A stretch of DNA of 34,916 nt from CAZJTL01 sp964548905 (lineage in GTDB: Bacteria > Cyanobacteriota > Cyanobacteriia > Cyanobacteriales > Xenococcaceae), in assembly GCA_964548905.1 (NCBI GenBank), contig CAZJTL010000025.1:1-34916 (forward strand). Reading direction: 5' to 3'. A program made the translations under genes and the position numbers. The notes under the pieces are model-generated. The model saw only the letters and a program-made list of their open reading frames with translations, made no database searches and was not told the origin of the DNA. Positions 17,294-25,669 of the stretch are shown in pieces. Within the stretch, counting starts at the first letter, position 1. The number at the start of each line of letters is the position of its first letter.

Positions 17294-17354
17294 GGGATTA
17301 GGGATTAGGGAGCGGGGGAGATGGGAGACGAACAGAAAAGTAGCAAGTAGCAAG
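17294..17354. repeat. Short heptamer repeats (GGGATTA and TAGCAAG)
   Basis: Two GGGATTA units (17294-17307) and two TAGCAAG units (17341-17354) flank a G-rich stretch between the small hypothetical gene and the phosphohexomutase gene. A GGATTAG-type pair also occurs near 5411. Confidence 0.65.
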
Positions 17355-17448
17355 TATGGTACGATTACCTTAGCAAAAAACTTCTCTTAATTAGTCGATC
17401 GAGCTAATCTAGAGAGGTTTAATTTGTTTGTTGGGACAAGATTATTTC

Positions 17449-18888
17449 ATGCCATTTAAAGTAAGCCCAATTAAATTTGGTACCGATGGTTGGCGGGGTG
17501 TCATTGCTGCTGATTTTACTTTTGAGCGTGTAGCAATGTTGGCTCCTCTAGCGGCACAAGTTTTGATAGAAAATTATCAAGGGACGAAAACCAATCGTCG
17601 CGTCATTGTTGGTTACGATCGCCGTTTTATGGCAGAAGATTTTGCCAAAATAGCAGCAGAAGCATTACGAGAGGCTGGATTTGAGGTATTACTAGCCCAA
17701 ACCTATGCACCCACACCTGCTTTGAGTTGGGCGGCAAAAACTCAAGATGCTTTGGGCGCATTGGTTCTTACTGCCAGTCACAATCCAGCCAATTATTTGG
17801 GTTTGAAGGTAAAAGGTGCTTTTGGTGGTTCGGTCGCACCTGAAGTGACGCAAAAAATTGAAGCATTGCTAGATAAACCCCAACAAACAGCCGCTAATGC
17901 AGGAAGTTTAGAATATTTCGACCCTTGGCCTAGCTATTGTGAGGGTTTGCGCGTCAAAGTTAATATTGGCAAAATTAAAGAGGCGATCGCTTCTGGAAAA
18001 TTGCGGGTTTTTGCTGATGTGATGCATGGTGCGGCGGCTAGTGGATTAAATCGTTTGTTAGATTGCGAAATTGAAGAAATTAACGGCGATCGCGATCCTC
18101 TGTTTGGTGGCAGTCCACCTGAACCCCTGCCTAAGTATTTATCTGATTTATTCCGCGCCATTCGTAGTGCTGCTCACGAACAGCCAGATAGTTTGAGAGT
18201 AGGATTAGTATTTGATGGGGATAGCGATCGTATTGCCGCAGTCGATGGGGCAGGGAATTTTCTTTCTTCGCAAATTCTCATCCCCATTCTGATCGATCAT
18301 TTAGCAACTAGGAAAGGATTTACAGGCGAAATAGTTAAAACTGTATCTGGTTCCGATCTAATTCCGAGAATTGCCAAACTCTACAATCTTTCTCTTTTTG
18401 AAACGCCAATCGGCTACAAATATATTGCCGATCGCATGTTGAGTGCAGAAGTATTACTCGGTGGTGAAGAATCTGGTGGTATTGGTTACGGTACTCACAT
18501 TCCCGAACGCGATGCTTTGTTATCAGCTTTGTATGTTCTTGAAGCAGTAGTCGAATCGGGTGAAGATTTAGGCACTCAATACGCAAAATTACAAGAGAAA
18601 GCTGGTTTTACTTCCGATTACGATCGCATCGATTTACCCTTAGCCAGCATGGAAGTAAGAGATAAGCTGGTTTCCCGCTTGCAGTCAGAAACACCACAAG
18701 AAGTTGCTGGTAAATCTGTAGTCGATTGTTTGGCTGTTGATGGCTATAAATTTCGTCTGGCGGACGACAGTTGGCTATTAGTTCGTTTTAGTGGTACTGA
18801 ACCAGTATTAAGGCTTTACTGCGAAGCGTCAAATATGGCTGAGGTGCGTAAAATTCTGGATTGGGCTAGGGATTGGGCGAATTCTTAA
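17449..18888 (+). CDS. Alpha-D-phosphohexomutase (phosphoglucomutase/phosphomannomutase/GlmM family)
   Basis: Enzyme of the alpha-D-phosphohexomutase superfamily, moving phosphate between C1 and C6 (or amino-sugar equivalent). Counting from ATG 17449 (479 residues): FGTDGWRG at 10-17, catalytic phosphoserine Ser110 in LTASHNP, the Mg-binding loop DGDSDR at 256-261, the sugar-selectivity loop GGEESGG at 338-344, and the phosphate-binding RFSGTEPVLRLY near the end. Two TTG codons at 17428-17433 with AGAGAGG before them offer a start 7 residues earlier. The GEESGG loop favours glucose-type substrates. Cyanobacterial Slr1334, reported as a glucose-1,6-bisphosphate synthase, is of this general kind, so that role is possible. 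GlmM proper is usually shorter. Confidence 0.85.
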   Translation: MPFKVSPIKFGTDGWRGVIAADFTFERVAMLAPLAAQVLIENYQGTKTNRRVIVGYDRRFMAEDFAKIAAEALREAGFEVLLAQTYAPTPALSWAAKTQDALGALVLTASHNPANYLGLKVKGAFGGSVAPEVTQKIEALLDKPQQTAANAGSLEYFDPWPSYCEGLRVKVNIGKIKEAIASGKLRVFADVMHGAAASGLNRLLDCEIEEINGDRDPLFGGSPPEPLPKYLSDLFRAIRSAAHEQPDSLRVGLVFDGDSDRIAAVDGAGNFLSSQILIPILIDHLATRKGFTGEIVKTVSGSDLIPRIAKLYNLSLFETPIGYKYIADRMLSAEVLLGGEESGGIGYGTHIPERDALLSALYVLEAVVESGEDLGTQYAKLQEKAGFTSDYDRIDLPLASMEVRDKLVSRLQSETPQEVAGKSVVDCLAVDGYKFRLADDSWLLVRFSGTEPVLRLYCEASNMAEVRKILDWARDWANS

Positions 18889-18909
18889 CAGAAGGCAGGA
18901 GGGAAAGAA

Positions 18910-18930
18910 CTGAAAGCTGAAAGCTGATAG
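18910..18930. repeat. Three heptamers CTGAAAG
   Basis: CTGAAAG CTGAAAG CTGATAG lies between the convergent phosphohexomutase and TPR genes, enclosed by GGAGGG and CCCTCC arms (about 18898-18903 and 18934-18939) that can close a stem. Again a heptamer cassette inside a hairpin. Confidence 0.7.
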
Positions 18931-19013
18931 CTACCCTCCCTGTAAACTGTCTTAACCCGAACTGAGGTTGAATAATTCCTCAATGAGCAATCGATACCTG
19001 CGGAATGTGGGTT

Positions 19014-19751
19014 CTAAGGAGACTGCTGAATCATTTGAATATAAGCAATCGTTTGTTGATAGCCATCAAGATTACCGCGATCGGAAAATAATTGTGCGGC
19101 GTGATTTAAATCTCTCAATCCGCCTAGCTTATCGCCAACACGATAACGAATGAAACCTCTGTTTCCATAAGCTTCAGCGAAATCTGGTTCTAGTCGAATA
19201 GCTTGATTGTAATCGGCGATCGCACCTTTTAAATCTCCTTGTTCGCTTCGCGCTAAACCTCGATTGTAATAGGCATCTACAAAATTAGGATCGATTTGTA
19301 GTGCTTGACTAAAATTGGCAAGTGCTTTGGCAAGATCGCCTTGCATAGCTAAAACATTACCCCTTCTATTATAGGCATCGGCATGAAGAGGGTTAATTTG
19401 CAGTGCGAGATCGAAATCAGTCATCGCACCTTGAAGATCTTGCAAACCTATTCTGGCTAATCCTCGATTGCAATATGCTTCGATCGCTTCGGGATTGAGA
19501 GAAATTACTCGATCGAAGTCTGCAATTGCTCCTCGATAGTCGCCTTGTTCGGTTCTGGATATGCCTCGATTATATAAATCTTGGATATTTGTCGATCGAT
19601 CTGAAGTGGTTGAAGCTGGTACGTTTTGAGCAGCCATTAAGGGTGTGGATGTTCCCCAAACTATTCCGATCGCAGCAATTGATAAAATTGTGGATATAGT
19701 TAAGTTACTTACCACATTGGGAACTGTGGCTGTTTTCCGAATAGTTTTCAT
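19014..19751 (-). CDS. Exported tetratricopeptide-repeat protein
   Basis: A 245-residue protein with a hydrophobic N-terminal segment (about 18-40, ending PLMAAQ), read as a signal peptide or anchor, followed by five consecutive 34-residue TPR units at about 56-89, 90-123, 124-157, 158-191 and 192-225. The repeats are close to consensus (YNRGxAxxxxGDxxGAIADFDxAIxLxPxxAEAY). TPR arrays bind other proteins; the partner is unknown. ATG start at 19751. Monocistronic, convergent with the phosphohexomutase. Confidence 0.88.
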   Translation of the reverse strand: MKTIRKTATVPNVVSNLTISTILSIAAIGIVWGTSTPLMAAQNVPASTTSDRSTNIQDLYNRGISRTEQGDYRGAIADFDRVISLNPEAIEAYCNRGLARIGLQDLQGAMTDFDLALQINPLHADAYNRRGNVLAMQGDLAKALANFSQALQIDPNFVDAYYNRGLARSEQGDLKGAIADYNQAIRLEPDFAEAYGNRGFIRYRVGDKLGGLRDLNHAAQLFSDRGNLDGYQQTIAYIQMIQQSP

Positions 19752-19960
19752 GGTCTGACAAGTAATTCTGTGTGAGGATTAAAACTCTTTAATCGAGTTT
19801 ATTCCTACTTTTATTCTAGAAGCCTCTCAGCCAAAATTTCAGATCAATTCGCATCAGTTTACTTGCATAAAAACAGACCAAGCAAACGTAGTCAATTTTG
19901 GAAGGAGGTTCAAACCCCAACCCCCCACCCTCCTTCCTCTCTATTTTTAAATTTATTTGA

Positions 19961-20004
19961 AAAAAAAAAGGGCGCAATTAATTTTAATTTTATGCGTCCT
20001 TTTT
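19961..20004 (-). terminator. Intrinsic terminator of the ferrochelatase-like gene
   Basis: On the minus strand, AAGGACGCA and TGCGCCCTT form a stem with one mismatch around an AT-rich loop and are followed by a run of T. It begins about 10 bp past the stop codon. Confidence 0.75.
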
Positions 20005-20013
20005 AATATTTAA

Positions 20014-21153
20014 CTAGTGATGATGATGATGATGATGGTGGCGATCGGAATTGCCTAAGTTTGATGCCAGAGAAGAATTAACTTTAATACCTACTTGAGA
20101 GGTTAAGGCTTCAATTTGAGAATTTGCCCAATCAGCAGCCATTTTTAAAAATTCTGGGCGATCGTTAACACAAGGCATTTGGATACATTTTATTTGCGAG
20201 TTTCGACGCTCTAAATTATGAATGATATGATGCACGTCGAGCAAGGTTTCATGGTTTTCAGTAGCAAACCCGATCGGCATCATCAAGATCGCTTTAGCAC
20301 CCAATTCGAGCAGGTTTTTGGCTGCTAATTCTACGTTGGGTTGTGTCCATTCAATTAACGGAGTATCATGATTGAGCCAGCCTACTGAGATGAGGGGATA
20401 TTTATTAATTAATTCTTCTCGAACTAACTCGTAGAGTTTTTGACTCTCATCAATACCTGAAGTAAATCCTTTAGCTTTGTGGGGACAACCATGATTCATC
20501 AGAACGATGCCAATTTGTGAAGGTAAATAGGTTTGAGCGAGATGATTATCGATTTCTTCCTCGACCATTTTGGCTAGTAATTGAATGTATTCGCGGCGAT
20601 CGTAGAATGAAGGGATGTAGCGAACTCCCTCTAGCCAGTGTTCTTCTTCTGTAGCTAATTTGGCTAATGCTTTATTTACCTGTTCGACAGCGATACCGCT
20701 TGTAAAAATGGAATCGACTACTAGTAAGGGATAAATCAGTAATTTGCTAAAGCCTTGTTCTTTGATTTGTGCTAAAACTTGCTCGGGAAGAAAAGGCGCA
20801 CAAAAATTAAACGCTTTAAAAACTGAAATTTTATCTCCCCAAGTTTTTTTCAGTTCTTGTTCTATACCCAATCTCTGTTTTTCAAATATTTGATTGTGAG
20901 GAGAAATAAAATTACCGTGTTGATGACTCCATTCGTGTAAGTCAAAGATTGCTAAAAGTCTTGCTAAGGGAGGATAAATCCAACTTGGAACTGGTGCAAA
21001 CTTAGCAGTAAGAAGATTTAGTGCTTGTTCGTTGTAATTGGCAAAGTCATTGTAGCTTTCAACTTCACCATATCCCATCAATAAAACGGCAACGCGATCG
21101 CTGCTGTTAATTTGTGAAGATAGATGCTGTGTGTTTTCGGAGATAGTAACCAT
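20014..21153 (-). CDS. Ferrochelatase-like class II chelatase with C-terminal His8 tail
   Basis: A 379-residue protein with two half-domains typical of class II chelatases such as HemH, which insert metal into a tetrapyrrole. The first begins VAVLLMGYGEVES. The second carries NHGCP with His221, at the place of the ferrochelatase metal-ligand His, and PIGFATENHETLLDVHH with Glu302, matching the ferrochelatase PxGFxSDHxETL block. It lacks the CAB-like hydrophobic C-terminal extension usual in cyanobacterial HemH and instead ends in RHHHHHHHH, encoded by CAC, six CAT and CAC. His-rich tails are known in CbiX cobaltochelatases and nickel chaperones, so metal storage or delivery is plausible. It may be a HemH paralogue and not the housekeeping enzyme. 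Own terminator; single gene. Confidence 0.82.
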   Translation of the reverse strand: MVTISENTQHLSSQINSSDRVAVLLMGYGEVESYNDFANYNEQALNLLTAKFAPVPSWIYPPLARLLAIFDLHEWSHQHGNFISPHNQIFEKQRLGIEQELKKTWGDKISVFKAFNFCAPFLPEQVLAQIKEQGFSKLLIYPLLVVDSIFTSGIAVEQVNKALAKLATEEEHWLEGVRYIPSFYDRREYIQLLAKMVEEEIDNHLAQTYLPSQIGIVLMNHGCPHKAKGFTSGIDESQKLYELVREELINKYPLISVGWLNHDTPLIEWTQPNVELAAKNLLELGAKAILMMPIGFATENHETLLDVHHIIHNLERRNSQIKCIQMPCVNDRPEFLKMAADWANSQIEALTSQVGIKVNSSLASNLGNSDRHHHHHHHH

Positions 21154-21287
21154 TTGTAGTCCTAAAAAACCTAGTTAGCAGGGATATCAATTAAACCTTA
21201 TATTAATTATATGAAATAGACCCTATCCCCTGGTTAGGGATAAATAAAGATATACTTTAAATTTCAATTTATTCAGATTCATTAAGT

Positions 21288-21884
21288 TTAAATTTTCTGT
21301 TCGTAGTCAGGATTGAGAGTTGAACCAGTACGACCTGTTATCAGCCAAATAACAGCCCGACTCGCATCGCGAGCTATTTCTAGTTTTGATTCGGGAGAAC
21401 GAGCGGAAGGTATTGAAATAGGAGTAAAAGTAATTCCTTGGCTACCTAAAACAATAGTAGCGATCGCTCTGGCTCTAGGCATATGAAAATCAGAGGTAAT
21501 TAGGTAAATGTGATGAATCTTTTGATTTTTTAAGTCTTTAACTAAAGAGGTAAAATTGGTGACGGTATCTACAGCACGGCGATCGAAATGTACTCTTTCA
21601 TCAGGAATACCAGCAGCTCGAAAAATGGGACGGGCTTGTTCGATCGGGATACCAGAAGAAACCCAAATTTCTAGAGATGGATCGATTTTGGCAAATTGAG
21701 CGGTAAATTTTTCTCTAACTTCACCACCGCCTAGAGTTAAAATAGCTTGAGGAAAGGGGCATTGCCAGTGAGCGATCGCCAATCTTATGGGAATAATGGA
21801 TAGTAAACTCAGTATCCAGCCAAAACTAGCTAAACATAGAAAAGTATACATTTTGCACTTTTGCTTTGACTGCATACCCTTCAT
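21288..21884 (-). CDS. YdcF family (DUF218) membrane protein
   Basis: A 198-residue protein with one N-terminal membrane segment (about 13-38) and a DUF218/YdcF domain: AILTLGGGEVREKF (about 47-60), IEIWVSSG-type strand, TVTNFTSLVKDL and the active-site-like HHIYLITSDFHMPRARAIA (about 123-141). Family members such as SanA and ElyC affect the envelope, but the biochemical reaction is unsettled. Unlike many relatives it has a short C-terminus. ATG at 21884, 53 bp downstream of the nucleotidyltransferase stop, on the same strand, so co-transcription is likely. It marks the left end of the polysaccharide region. Confidence 0.85.
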   Translation of the reverse strand: MKGMQSKQKCKMYTFLCLASFGWILSLLSIIPIRLAIAHWQCPFPQAILTLGGGEVREKFTAQFAKIDPSLEIWVSSGIPIEQARPIFRAAGIPDERVHFDRRAVDTVTNFTSLVKDLKNQKIHHIYLITSDFHMPRARAIATIVLGSQGITFTPISIPSARSPESKLEIARDASRAVIWLITGRTGSTLNPDYEQKI

Positions 21885-21937
21885 CTTAAGTTTTGCTCGA
21901 AAAAATAATTTGTCATACTGAGCAAAAAGATTACTCT

Positions 21938-23158
21938 TTAACGCCCTATAATTGACTTTAACAAAAGACTTATTCTTCCAAAACTGAGTTTATAAGTTTG
22001 GATCAATCGAAATAAACGAAAAGGTAAGTTTAGAAAAAATCCTGGAAAGATATCTTGATTGTTAGTGGCTGTAGCTAAGCTAAAAGCATATTTCACTCTA
22101 TTCCATAAACCCTTTCTCATCAAAATGTAAAAAAAGCGAGTTTGAAAACCATAGGATGAGCCATCACTAGGAAACATCCATTCTCTTAACCTTGGCTTAA
22201 ACCATCTTATCAATGAATCAGCTTCTATTAACTTTTGCATTTCTTCGGGTAAATTAGCATCTAAAAGTTGATTAGCAATCAGAAGACCAACCAACAATTC
22301 TCTTTGACAATTAAGCTTAATTGCCTGTTCGATCGCATAGTGCCAATCTATTTCACATCTGTATATCAGTTCAGCTATGTCACAGCATCTTTTGAGTTGT
22401 CTCCATCCTTCGACCGTTCCGTGAAGGCAGAGAATTACAAGCAAGTTAGATGGGTTGAAGGTTATGACAGATCTATTAGCTAGAGAAATTGATTGAAGCT
22501 TTTCCTGAAATAATTCAGATGTGCGATTGCCAACAAAATAATTAGGTATGATTGTCCAGTGAAGGTCTACGCTATGAGAGTAACTAGAATGACTCATTTG
22601 CCAAGCATGACCTTGAGCAAATTGGAAAATGTTATCTAGTTCTTCTTTAGATAAGCTATCAGATGATAAATATCCCTGAGACATCAGTAATTCTCTAGCT
22701 TTGAGTAAATCTTGTCGCTCGACAAGAATATCTATGTCGCTACATTGTCTGAGTGTTAGATTTTGATAGGCTAAAGTTGCTAAAACTACTCCTTTGTAAG
22801 GAATAACTGGAATATGATGAGCAGTAAATAAGTCTATAATTTTAACAAGTTGCTGCGTAAGAAATAAGTTATGTGAAGCATTAGTTTGAGAGGTTTTTTG
22901 AAACTGCAATAAGATGTGGTTCGGAAATAATTCGGGGCAAATATCATGGACATTTTTATAAAAAAGAGGTGTCACGCCATGGTAGGTTGCTATTTCAGTG
23001 AAATAGTTCCAATCAAAGTCGTCTCCATGTAGTATTTTTTTTGTTTTTTCTCGGATTTCTTCATTGAGACAAGTTCTAGCACAACAAAGCAGTAGGTCAA
23101 CTTCTGGACGAATAATTTTTTCTGAAACTTGTTTAAATATTGGAACAACAGTTGTCAT
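21938..23158 (-). CDS. Nucleotidyltransferase-fold protein (NTP_transf_5-like)
   Basis: A 406-residue protein. The segment IPVIPYKGVVLATLAYQN (about 116-133) followed by R137, CSDIDILV with Asp141 and Asp143 and then RQDLLKARELLMSQGY is the hallmark of the uncharacterised nucleotidyltransferase family found in exopolysaccharide and peptide-modification clusters. The helical N-terminus (CCARTCLNEE) and helical C-terminus are typical. The substrate is unknown. ATG start at 23158; it precedes the ydcF-like gene in the same direction. Lower in HIP1 sites than the genes to its left. Confidence 0.8.
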   Translation of the reverse strand: MTTVVPIFKQVSEKIIRPEVDLLLCCARTCLNEEIREKTKKILHGDDFDWNYFTEIATYHGVTPLFYKNVHDICPELFPNHILLQFQKTSQTNASHNLFLTQQLVKIIDLFTAHHIPVIPYKGVVLATLAYQNLTLRQCSDIDILVERQDLLKARELLMSQGYLSSDSLSKEELDNIFQFAQGHAWQMSHSSYSHSVDLHWTIIPNYFVGNRTSELFQEKLQSISLANRSVITFNPSNLLVILCLHGTVEGWRQLKRCCDIAELIYRCEIDWHYAIEQAIKLNCQRELLVGLLIANQLLDANLPEEMQKLIEADSLIRWFKPRLREWMFPSDGSSYGFQTRFFYILMRKGLWNRVKYAFSLATATNNQDIFPGFFLNLPFRLFRLIQTYKLSFGRISLLLKSIIGR

Positions 23159-23641
23159 GTCTTTAAATAAGTCTATCTGTTATAAAACTTAAAAAACGCT
23201 TTAATTTTTAGTTTCTACAGTTAGTATGTTGCTAATTATACAGCAAATAGTTTGGCTAGTTAAAAAATTCTTTTCAGGATTATAAATTTATAGAAACAAT
23301 TTGAGATCTCTAACTGTAACCACAAGCTTTAATCCTTCTCGGTTTGACTATTATGTCTATGTCAATCAATATTTCTTAAACACCTATTTTTAAGTCAAGT
23401 TGCTTATTTTTTTCGCCTTTTGAAAAGTCTATTTTCAATAAAAAAGATACTATAGCAATCCTGTTTGAGTTGTGAATTAATCGGTTGGGGTAGGCAATAG
23501 GCAATAGGCAATAGGCAATAGAAGCGTTTCACAAATGATTTAGGATTGCTATAAATGGGTTTTATAAATAATTTTGCTTACTAAATCTAGTTATTTCACT
23601 GTTCGTCAATTTTTTTTAATTATAGGAAGTTGTTTGATTTC
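23159..23641. other. Divergent intergenic region with a MITE-like insertion
   Basis: About 480 bp between the nucleotidyltransferase and beta-helix genes. It contains the 103-bp element described at 23451-23553. The rest is very AT-rich; AGGAAG at 23624-23629 serves the beta-helix gene. I see no ORF or RNA gene. Confidence 0.6.
23451..23553 (+). mobile_element. MITE-like element, copy A
   Basis: A 103-bp element bounded by perfect 12-bp terminal inverted repeats, TATAGCAATCCT (23451-23462) and AGGATTGCTATA (23542-23553). The outermost TA at each end may be a target duplication, as for IS630/Tc1-type elements. Inside are TTTGAGTTGTGAATTAATCGG and four GGCAATA heptamers (23493-23520). It has no coding capacity. 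Copy B at 25670-25779 matches it in reverse orientation. Confidence 0.82.
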
Positions 23642-25471
23642 ATGAAACTTATTCAAATAATTCTCTACACAATTGCAATTACCTTATTGTCAAATTTAAC
23701 GTCTAGTTACGCTAAAACCTATTATGTCGATCCTAATGGAAATGACAACAATCTTGGCTCTCAAGATAAACCTTGGAATACCATTAGTGTTGCTGTTTCT
23801 AAATTAAATGCAGGAGATGAATTAATCCTCAAAAGTGGCACTTATAATCAAACAGATAATGTTAAGATTCAAAAATCTAACATTAAAATTAGAGGAGAAG
23901 GAAAAGTTGAAATTAATCCTACATATTCTCAATTTTGGCAGCGCACAAGTAATTCTTGGGTAATTGTTGACTCAAAAACCCAACTTTACCGCTCTCAAAA
24001 TCCAATCTCAAATACAACTCCAGGCTCAATTTCAGGTTCCTTTTTATGGAACGGAAAGTTATACCAATTTTTCCGTTATCCTACCCTTGAACAATTAAAT
24101 GCTACTTACCAGTATCTAGGTGGATATTATGGACCTGGAATTTACCTTGACGATCAGGGATATGTTTTTGTTCGCTTTAGTGGTACTGAACAAATGGTAA
24201 ATAAGGGTTTTACCACTATTCCTACCAATCCCAACCAAATAAGAATTTACCTTGCTACTTCTGGTAGTTGGTTAATTGGCTATAAAGCTGTAGTCGATAA
24301 TGTACACATTTCTAATCTTACCTTTATACATTCCAGTATATTGTTTCACCCAAATACAACTAATAGTTCTATTTCTGATTTACTTCTTTACGGTCATTAT
24401 GGGGAAAATGCCATTTTAGTTTCATCAGGTTGCCACAATATCACCATCAAAAATAATTATCTAGATGGTTTTCAGCCATCTTGGATAACATGGCAAGATA
24501 TTAAATTAACAGACAGAAATAAAATTAGAATTCAAGATCACGCAATTTTGATTGACGGCGACGTTTATAATGTCTCGATTATTGGCAATCATATTCAAAA
24601 TATTCATGATGGAATTTGGGCTGCCATGGCACAAACTTCAAGTATTAACGAATATAATTTGGAAATTAGCAGTAATGATTTGTTAAATATACAAGATGAT
24701 GCAATTCAGTTAGGTTCTAATTGGTATAACGTTAACATTGACCATAATAAGATGATAGCTACAGGTACAAGTGTATCTCGCCATGCAAATGTAGCGAACC
24801 CTTCTCCGGGCAAGAAGTATATTCACCACAATATTATTGATACTTCTAGTCCAAAGCTATTCTTTAGAAAAAGAGCTGATGGTAGTTTTAGCCAGACTCT
24901 TGATGGTTCTCCCGTCAAAGATGTTCCTCTCAATGGAGAAGCAACTTTGCCTAGTTTTGGACTTCATGTTGAAGGTACTTTTGGTAAGGATGGAGATCCT
25001 CGTAAAATCTATAACAACACTGTTATAGTGAGAGATCAAACTATCGGATATCACAGATACGGTTTAACTCCAGATCTACGTTCTTCCAGTATTCCCGAGC
25101 AAGTTTTTAATAATATTTTTATCCAGATAGGCACCAAATATATTGGAGAAGCTCTTTTAAAAACAGACAAAACGTTAATGCTTAATGGCAATTTACACTA
25201 TAGAAAGCAATCAAGCTCTGACATGCTTTGGGCAGGAATTGAAGGACAGTCAAATATATATAATTGGAATGAGTTTCAGCAAAAAACAGGTTGGGAAGGT
25301 AATGGCGTGTTTGCAGATCCAATTTTAGATGCTAACTACACCCCCACTTCTTCTGTTGCAAAAGGAGGAATAAATTTAAGCTCTTACAGTTTTCCTGGTG
25401 TAGATGGAATCTATCGCGGTGCCATCAACACCAGTTCTTCAAATCCTAGTTCTGCAGTAATTACAGATTAA
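23642..25471 (+). CDS. Secreted right-handed parallel beta-helix protein
   Basis: A 609-residue protein from ATG 23642, supported by AGGAAG at 23624-23629; a TTG at 23630 is too close to that site. Residues 1-25 form a signal peptide ending SSYA, followed by KTYYVDPNGNDNNLGSQDKPWNTI, the classic start of DUF1565/pectate-lyase-like beta-helices. Repeated strands with Asn ladders and I/V spacing (VHISNLTFIH, NITIKNNYLDGF, NVSIIGNHIQNIHDGIW, DLLNIQDDAIQLGSN) run to about residue 400. Such proteins bind or cleave polysaccharide, so it may trim or modify the exported polymer; no catalytic residues can be fixed. Its gene is flanked by inverted MITE-like copies. It is AT-rich and lacks HIP1 octamers. 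Confidence 0.85.
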   Translation: MKLIQIILYTIAITLLSNLTSSYAKTYYVDPNGNDNNLGSQDKPWNTISVAVSKLNAGDELILKSGTYNQTDNVKIQKSNIKIRGEGKVEINPTYSQFWQRTSNSWVIVDSKTQLYRSQNPISNTTPGSISGSFLWNGKLYQFFRYPTLEQLNATYQYLGGYYGPGIYLDDQGYVFVRFSGTEQMVNKGFTTIPTNPNQIRIYLATSGSWLIGYKAVVDNVHISNLTFIHSSILFHPNTTNSSISDLLLYGHYGENAILVSSGCHNITIKNNYLDGFQPSWITWQDIKLTDRNKIRIQDHAILIDGDVYNVSIIGNHIQNIHDGIWAAMAQTSSINEYNLEISSNDLLNIQDDAIQLGSNWYNVNIDHNKMIATGTSVSRHANVANPSPGKKYIHHNIIDTSSPKLFFRKRADGSFSQTLDGSPVKDVPLNGEATLPSFGLHVEGTFGKDGDPRKIYNNTVIVRDQTIGYHRYGLTPDLRSSSIPEQVFNNIFIQIGTKYIGEALLKTDKTLMLNGNLHYRKQSSSDMLWAGIEGQSNIYNWNEFQQKTGWEGNGVFADPILDANYTPTSSVAKGGINLSSYSFPGVDGIYRGAINTSSSNPSSAVITD

Positions 25472-25505
25472 GTGTGAACGTCCTAAGTTGGTTATTAGAT
25501 TTTTT

Positions 25506-25630
25506 GGCGTTGCTGAATTCAGGTATGAAAACCCGAAAACTCGATGTCAACCTGCACGCTTAAACAAAACTGATAGCCCATAGCCACGAACCCTATAATT
25601 TTCAGTTTTATACATCAAATCAGCAATGCT
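25506..25630. mobile_element. Remnant element with imperfect 26-bp terminal inverted repeats
   Basis: GGCGTTGCTGAATTCAGG at 25506-25523, extended by TATGAAAAC to 25532, is matched on the opposite strand by bases 25630 to 25605 (AGCATTGCTGATTTGATG and on), about 19 of 25 positions agreeing. The 125-bp unit has no ORF and looks like a MITE or solo insertion-sequence relic. Its right end forms ATCAGC-AAT-GCTGAT followed by eight T, so it may also terminate the beta-helix transcript. The rest of the 438-bp gap 25472-25909 holds copy B and AT-rich leader sequence of the next gene. Confidence 0.62.
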
Positions 25631-25640
25631 GATTTTTTTT
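25617..25640 (+). terminator. Probable terminator downstream of the beta-helix gene
   Basis: AATCAGC and GCTGATT arms around a short AAT centre are followed by a run of T on the plus strand, 145 bp beyond the stop. The hairpin coincides with the right end of the remnant element, so a terminator function may be borrowed from it. Confidence 0.55.
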
Positions 25641-25669
25641 GAATTACCTTGAAGCGATACATGATAATA

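Noticed and set aside
20014..20043. Expression-vector His-tag contamination
   Set aside because: The tail is in a natural gene with HIP1-like sequence just upstream and a host-like AT-rich terminator directly after the stop; no vector sequence is present.
21224..21242. Terminator after the YdcF-like gene
   Set aside because: CCCTA/TAGGG and TATCCC/GGGATA arms overlap and no T-tract follows on the minus strand; too weak to call.
24177..24194. RFSGTE motif in the beta-helix protein as a phosphohexomutase signature
   Set aside because: The same six residues occur in the phosphohexomutase, but here they lie in a beta-helix without any other mutase motif; chance similarity.
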